Origin: Sophora flavescens
Lineage: Eukaryota > Streptophyta > Magnoliopsida > Fabales > Fabaceae
NCBI GenBank assembly: GCA_030762895.1
Contig: CM061068.1
Location: 43,696,783-43,760,782 of the forward strand
Direction: 5' to 3'
Length of the DNA stretch: 64,000 nucleotides
Part shown: positions 58,734 through 64,000 of the stretch, one piece after another
Numbering within the stretch: position 1 is the stretch's first letter
How the letters are laid out: each line of letters starts with the position of its first letter
The notes under the pieces: generated by a model
The model's database searches: none
What the model saw: the letters and a program-made list of their open reading frames with translations, nothing else
What the model was told of the DNA's origin: nothing
Translations under genes and position numbers: made by a program

Positions 58734-59289
58734 ATCTTTTTATTTGTGTGCTCTTTAACACATTTTATCATAATTTGTTTACTATTTTGTAGCAAAAGAA
58801 AAAAAATGTATTCAACTTGTCAAAATTAAACAAAAAGTTAAAAATATATATTAAAGAATCAATATAAAAAAAATAAATTTAGAAGAAAAAGACTAATTTT
58901 CACTATAATATAACTCTATCCTATTTGCAAATAAAAAGAACACTAGATTTATTTATTTATTTAATTATAATACATTATTAGTATAAAATAATTTTGTATT
59001 CAAAATTAATTACATATTATTACATAATTAAAATATTTAAATATCATAATAAATTGATTTATAATATAAATGACAGTATACCAAAACTAAAATATCTTTT
59101 ATTTACTGATTCTTTTGTTACTGGTGTTTTATTTTGTTACCATGATGTAGGTACGTTTTTTTCCATCTACAAGATTCAAACTCGAGACCTTCCTTAAAAG
59201 ATTCGATCCAATTCCGATCGGACGGCAAATTCACATAAGTAGTGCAATTTAAATCCACAATTACGTGATTGGTGTACTTTTAAAAATAT

Positions 59290-59475
59290 TTACGTAACTA
59301 GTGTAAGTCGTAACTACGAGTAACGATATGACATATTAAAAGTCGTATCTCATACTCACGACTCATTTTTATATTCACAAAATAAAAAAATTTGGGAGTC
59401 ACATACCCTACATACAGACTAATATTTTATATTTTTTTTTTACCATAAGTCGTGTATAATGGTAATGACTTTACC

Positions 59476-59506
<31 letters not shown>

Positions 59507-60130
59507 TTTGCGTTTACAAGTCGTTTGTTTATAATTTGTTTAACAAAAAATTGGCCAATAGTCAATACTTACAACTTTATTTTTTTAAATTTTTTTATTT
59601 TTTTTAAAGAAATCCTATGGTGACTTTGCTAGAAACATACATCATGTAAGCATATAATCCACAAATCGCAAGCACGTCACATGTACACCACAATCATCAC
59701 ATAAAGTTCTCTTAGAGGATCACATATTAAAAGTTGTAACTACGGGTAGCGATATAACATATTAAAAGTTGTATCTCATACTCACGACTCATTTTTATAT
59801 TTACAAAATAAAAAAATAATTGAGAGTCGTATATCCTACACACGACTTATATTTTTTATTTTTTTTATCATAAGTCGTGTATAATGGTAACGACCGTACC
59901 ATTATATATATTTTTAATATTATGCGTTTACAAGTCGTATGATTTCATTGTTTATAATTTTTTTAACAAAAAATTGGCCATCACTTACGACTTTATTTAT
60001 TTTAATTTTTTTTTAAGAAATCGTATGGTGACTTTGCTGGAAACATACATCATGTAAGCATATAACCCACGAATCGCAAGCACATCACATGTACAATACA
60101 ATCATCACATAAAGTCCTCTTAGAGGATCA
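59290..60130 (+). repeat. Tandem duplication of about 415 bp
   Basis: 59320-59715 and 59735-60130 align throughout (shared CATACTCACGACTCATTTTT, AAGTCGTGTATAATGG, TGGTGACTTTGCT and CTCTTAGAGGATCACATAT). The second copy abuts the copia LTR at 60137. Confidence 0.8.
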
Positions 60131-60136
60131 CATATA

Positions 60137-60602
60137 TGAAGGAAAACATATAATACTAAATACCATACAGATACAAATCATAGCATGTGATTCATGTTAA
60201 TCAAAGTAAAGAGGAGGATTTCATACCTTGGAGATTCGCAGAATCCATCACAGCAGATCAAAGGATGAGAAGAAGATGAACAGTTTCGAAATGTTGGAGA
60301 AGATGAGAGAGGTTACTCCTCTCTTTTCTCGGTAGGTTTTGGTTACGTGTTCTTGATTGTTAGAATGCCTAATGGGAGGCTATTCTTATAACCTACCAGC
60401 AGAGAGTAGGGACCTCTCAATGGGTTAATATTAGAAATGACCCATCCCATCATAGGGTCATTCTTTAGTAAATACCCAACAACTATTTTATCAATTGGTT
60501 ACGTAATTAGGAATTAATATTATAACTGATATATTAATAATTTAATTATAATTTAATAACTAATTAATGCTAATCCACTGTTATACATATTAAAATTTAA
60601 CA
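60137..60602 (-). repeat. Copia 3' LTR
   Basis: The ends are TG...CA on the minus strand. The partner is out of view. Confidence 0.7.
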
Positions 60603-61009
60603 TTCTCCCAACTGGATAGCATTAATCAATTATTAAAGAGAAATACCGATTCACGATCAAAGCACACGTTAACCAACGAGATAAGAAATACAAGCTTTAA
60701 CAATGCGAAAATAGTATCCGATAGGGAAGTAAATCATACATGCTAAAGACTCATATTTCACATAAAGATTGATGAATATAAAATTGCATATAATTAATAA
60801 AGAGAAATATGCAATTCAAAAGATGGTCCAAGCATCTTAAAATGCTATAAGAGATATGAAACCAAGAATGACGTCAATTTACATATCTCATAAAAACGAT
60901 AATGGGCAAATAATGGTTTTGGACTCCCACTAATCCAATACATCAAAAGACTTAACTAAGCCCATATGAATTACATGATTCGGAATATTCAAACAGTTAA
61001 GCCTTTGGT

Positions 61010-62450
61010 TAGTGGATCGCAAAAGCATGTTTCTGTATCAATATGCTCAATACTGAGTCGAAACTCCCGAATCTTCTCTCTAACGAACAAATATTTCACA
61101 TCAAAATGCTTAGTGCGAGAAGAGCTTCTATTGTTATGAGAGAAGTTCACAAGAGCAGATATTGTCACAATATATCACAAGTGGCCTAGATATGCTTTCA
61201 ACAATATGAAAGCCGAAATCAAATTTTTCAGCCACATGGCTTGACAAGTAGCCTCATAGCAAGCAACATACTCTGCTTCCATGGTAGAAGTAGGCGTAAG
61301 CGTCTGTTTGACGCTTTTCCAAGAAATAGCTCCTCCTGCCATCATAAAGATAAAGCGAAGTAGATTTTCGGTCGTCAGGGCAACTGCGAAATCGGAATCG
61401 AATAACCAGTGACCTGAAGTTGATCGGACTTCTTATAGGTCAACATATAATCTTTGGTTCCCTGCAAATATCTCATGACCTTTTTACGGCTTTCCAATGA
61501 CCCAACACAGGTTGCTCAAGTATCTCCCTAAAGCATTTACAGCAAAAGCAATGTCGGGACGAGTACAAACTTGAGCATACATTAAACGCCAACAAATGAA
61601 GCATATGGGACCTTTTTCATTTCATTTATTTCTACATCATTTTGAGGACATTGAGATTTAGAGAATTTTTCTTCACCCTTTTGAACAAAAAAGACACATG
61701 GGGAGCAAGAATGCATGTTAAACCTTTTGAGGACCTTTTCAATATATCCTTTTTGAGACAATCCAAGAACACCACGTGACCTATCACGATAAATCTGGAT
61801 GCCTAAAACAAGAAGCATCACCAAGGTCTTTCATATCAAAGTGGTCTGCTCAACATGAGTTTTGTCTCAGTCGGGATTTTAACACAATTGCTAGCAAGAA
61901 GTATATCATCAACATATAGAACGAGAATGATGAATCCACCCTCACAAGTCTTCAAGTAAACGCACCGATCCGAGGCATTTTCTTTGAAGCCAAGAGAAGT
62001 GACAACCTGATCAAACTTCAAATACCATTGTCCGGAGGCCTGTTTCACCCCATAAATAGACTTATTCACTTTGCAAACCAAGTGCTCTTTGCTGTTTCAA
62101 GAAAACCTTCAGGCTGAACCATGTAAACATCTTGATGAAGGTCTCCATTCGAAATGCCGTCTTCACATCCATCTGGTGAAGTTCTAGATCAAAATGAGCT
62201 ACCAAAGCCATGACAACTCGAAATGAATCTTTCGTAGAGACTGGTGAGAAGGTCTCCTTATAGTCAATGCCTTCTCTTTGGTTATAGCCTTTAGCTACTA
62301 ATGCGGCTTTGTACCTTTCAACTTTACCATCTGGAGTACGTTTGGTTTTGAAAACCCATTTGCATCCAACAGGTTTTACAACCTATTGGCAATTCCTCCG
62401 GACTCCAAACACCATTATGAGACATAGAAGACAACTCATCATGCATAGCA
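61010..62450 (-). pseudogene. Copia reverse transcriptase and RNase H remnant
   Basis: Segments at 62081-61836 carry KSIYGVKQASGQWYLKFD and the catalytic LYVDD motif (61916-61905). 61824-61582 has LGIQIYRDRSRGVLGLSQ and YIEKVLKRFNM, the thumb-side region. RNase H sequence follows in broken frames to about 61010. At least three frame breaks. Confidence 0.82.
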
Positions 62451-62451
62451 T

Positions 62452-63420
62452 TCAGCCAATCGAAGCATGAGAGTTAGAAATTGCCTCCTCAAAGGTAATA
62501 GGATCATCATCATCATTGAGGTCAAACTCATGTTCTCGAAGATATACAACATAATCATCTCGGTATGGAAGGTCTGCGCACTCTTTGAGATCGTCTCGGT
62601 GGAATTTCATCAACAATAAGATCATGTTCTTGTTCATCTACAAGCGGTCTTTGCCACACCATCTTCATGTTGAAGATTCGATCAACATCATCACTTGGAA
62701 TCAAAACTTCGTAGGAAAAGGAACAGTGGTGGTATAGGAACAATGGTGCGATCTTCTTTAAGAATAACCGGTCGTGGTATATCACTCCCACTATCCAAGT
62801 CATCCTCAAAGAAAACCGCTCGATCGGATTCAACGACTCGCATAGAATGAGATGGACAATAGAATCTGCTACCTCTCGGAACCCACACAATAGCCAATAA
62901 AGAAGCCACTAACAGTCTTAAGATCAAGCTTCTTAGGCTGAGGATTATAAGGTCTAACTTCTACCTTACAACCCCATACATGAAAATGTTTCAAACTCGG
63001 CTTCTTTCCACTCATGAGCTCATATGGAGTTTTTGGTACAGACTTGCTTGGGTACTTGATTTAGAATGTAGACAGCGGTTTTTAAGGCATCTCCCCAAAG
63101 AAAGTCGGCAATGATGAATGGCTCAACATACATCTTACCATCTCCATAAGTGTGCGGTTACGCCTCTCTCGCAACTCCATTTTGCTCAGGAGTACCAGGC
63201 ATAGTGTATTGAGCTTCAATACCGCATTCCTCAAGAAATCGGCAAAAGGTCCTGGGTTTTTACCCGTCTCATTATATCTACCATAGAATTCTCCACCTCT
63301 TCGGATCTTACACATTTTATTTTCCTACATTTTCAACTCAACAAAGACCTTTTAAAGGATTTGAAAGCATCTAGAGAACTAGACTTTTCTTGCGAGAAGA
63401 TCTATCCATCCATATCTCGA
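62452..63420 (-). pseudogene. Copia integrase and linker remnant
   Basis: Frames 63315-63082, 62927-62691, 62890-62555 and 62637-62452 together cover the integrase C-terminal half and the linker, which ends in EHEFDLNDDDDPITFEEA before the reverse transcriptase. Each frame is short. Confidence 0.7.
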
Positions 63421-63428
63421 GAAATCAT

Positions 63429-63758
63429 CTATAAAGGTAATAAAATACCCATATCCACCCATGGCAGTGGGTGTAATAGGTCCACACAGTCGGTGTGAAT
63501 CAAGCGTAACACATCGTCACACCTATTTGCTGCTTTATTCCTAACCTTGGCGATAAATTTGCCCTTGATGCAATCAACACATGTATCAAAATCGGAGAAG
63601 TCTAGATCATGGAGAATACCTTCCTTGACTAGCCTCTCAATACGGGGCCTAGAAATATGCCCCAAACGTCGATGCCATAACATAGAAGATTGTTCATTAA
63701 TCCTACTGCGTTTGTTTCCAACAGTGAGAATTATGAACATGTCATGCAGATCTAACAT
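63429..63758 (-). pseudogene. Copia GAG-pre-integrase domain
   Basis: LWHRRLGHISRPRIERLVK followed by CVDCIKGK gives the H...C-x2-C zinc-binding signature of copia elements. The frame is open for 109 codons and then degrades into integrase. Confidence 0.85.
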
Positions 63759-64000
63759 ATAAAGGCCATCACGTAAAATTCTGAACCAACGGAAGCAGAA
63801 TCTGAATAAACAAGCAATTTCCCACTACCAAACTTAAAAGTGTAACCACATTTATCCAAGGCGAAAACAAATCAAGTTCCTTCTCATAGAAGGTGCATAC
63901 ACAGACATCTCTTAAAAGCAAATTATGTCCAGGAAGGCAAAAGTAAAGAAACAATCCCAATGTCAATAACGAAACTCCAGCTCCATCTCCCATTATAATC

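Larger units (their letters stand above)
60137..64000 (-). mobile_element. Ty1/copia LTR retrotransposon, decayed, partial
   Basis: The 3' LTR is at 60137-60602 (466 bp; minus strand TGTTAAATTTT to CCTTCA), preceded by a GTTGGGAGAA tract. Going right, the order is RNase H, reverse transcriptase, integrase, GAG-pre-integrase, the copia order read on the minus strand. Frameshifts and stops occur in every domain. gag and the 5' LTR lie beyond the window. Confidence 0.85.

Noticed and set aside
59160..59200. Second SINE B box (GGTCTCGAGTTTGAATC on minus strand)
   Set aside because: No A box at the right distance and no tail. The motif alone is too common to call.

Overview
This window looks like nuclear DNA of a flowering plant, most likely a papilionoid legume. 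It is AT-rich, has no bacterial operon structure, and is packed with nested transposable elements, plant gene fragments with GT-AG introns, one nuclear tRNA gene, and a decayed caulimovirid that most resembles the legume-infecting soymoviruses. The legume assignment is an inference from these similarities. I see no intact protein-coding host gene; the host coding sequence present is in pieces.

Layout from left to right. 1-2169 is the 3' part of a CACTA transposon with hairpin subterminal repeats, inserted in the 5' LTR of a Ty3/gypsy element (2170-7854, +). That element abuts an endogenous pararetrovirus remnant (7855-10804, +), which keeps a 35S-like promoter, a broken movement protein and a tRNA-Met primer site. 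A hAT transposon with a decayed transposase follows (11024-14248, transposase on -). Next come an old Tat-type LTR scrap, a class III peroxidase pseudogene (-), a tRNA-Ile gene (15938-16011), a short hAT with a perfect 8-bp target duplication (17437-18494) and a MITE-like element carrying GC-rich palindromic repeats.

20.0-30.4 kb holds pieces of host genes: AUX/IAA exon 1, several exons of a LIKE-COV (LCV) membrane protein gene in permuted order, and the last exons of a DUF4378-like gene. Inside one LCV intron sits a young LTR retrotransposon (21877-28807). It carries a coiled-coil ORF, a 1-kb minisatellite and two antisense host gene fragments (POLYCHOME and a PPR protein).

31.0-50.8 kb is a nest. 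Inverted repeats (31051-31276 and 50548-50783) flank a gag-only Tat/Ogre-like retrotransposon (31410-50047). That element is interrupted by a second copy of the same gutted gypsy family seen at the left end (38054-45732, -).

50.8-64.0 kb holds a SINE-like copy, a solo gypsy LTR with a perfect target duplication (52853-55846), a frameshifted LCV exon 1, two local duplications, and a decayed Ty1/copia element on the minus strand that runs off the right end.

Most genes here do not work together. The window records repeated insertion, capture of gene fragments, and decay. The points most worth testing are the antisense gene captures in the 22-28 kb retrotransposon, the permuted LCV exons with a phase-compatible junction to DUF4378-like exons, and the pararetrovirus remnant. 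All family assignments are from reading motifs; no database search was run.
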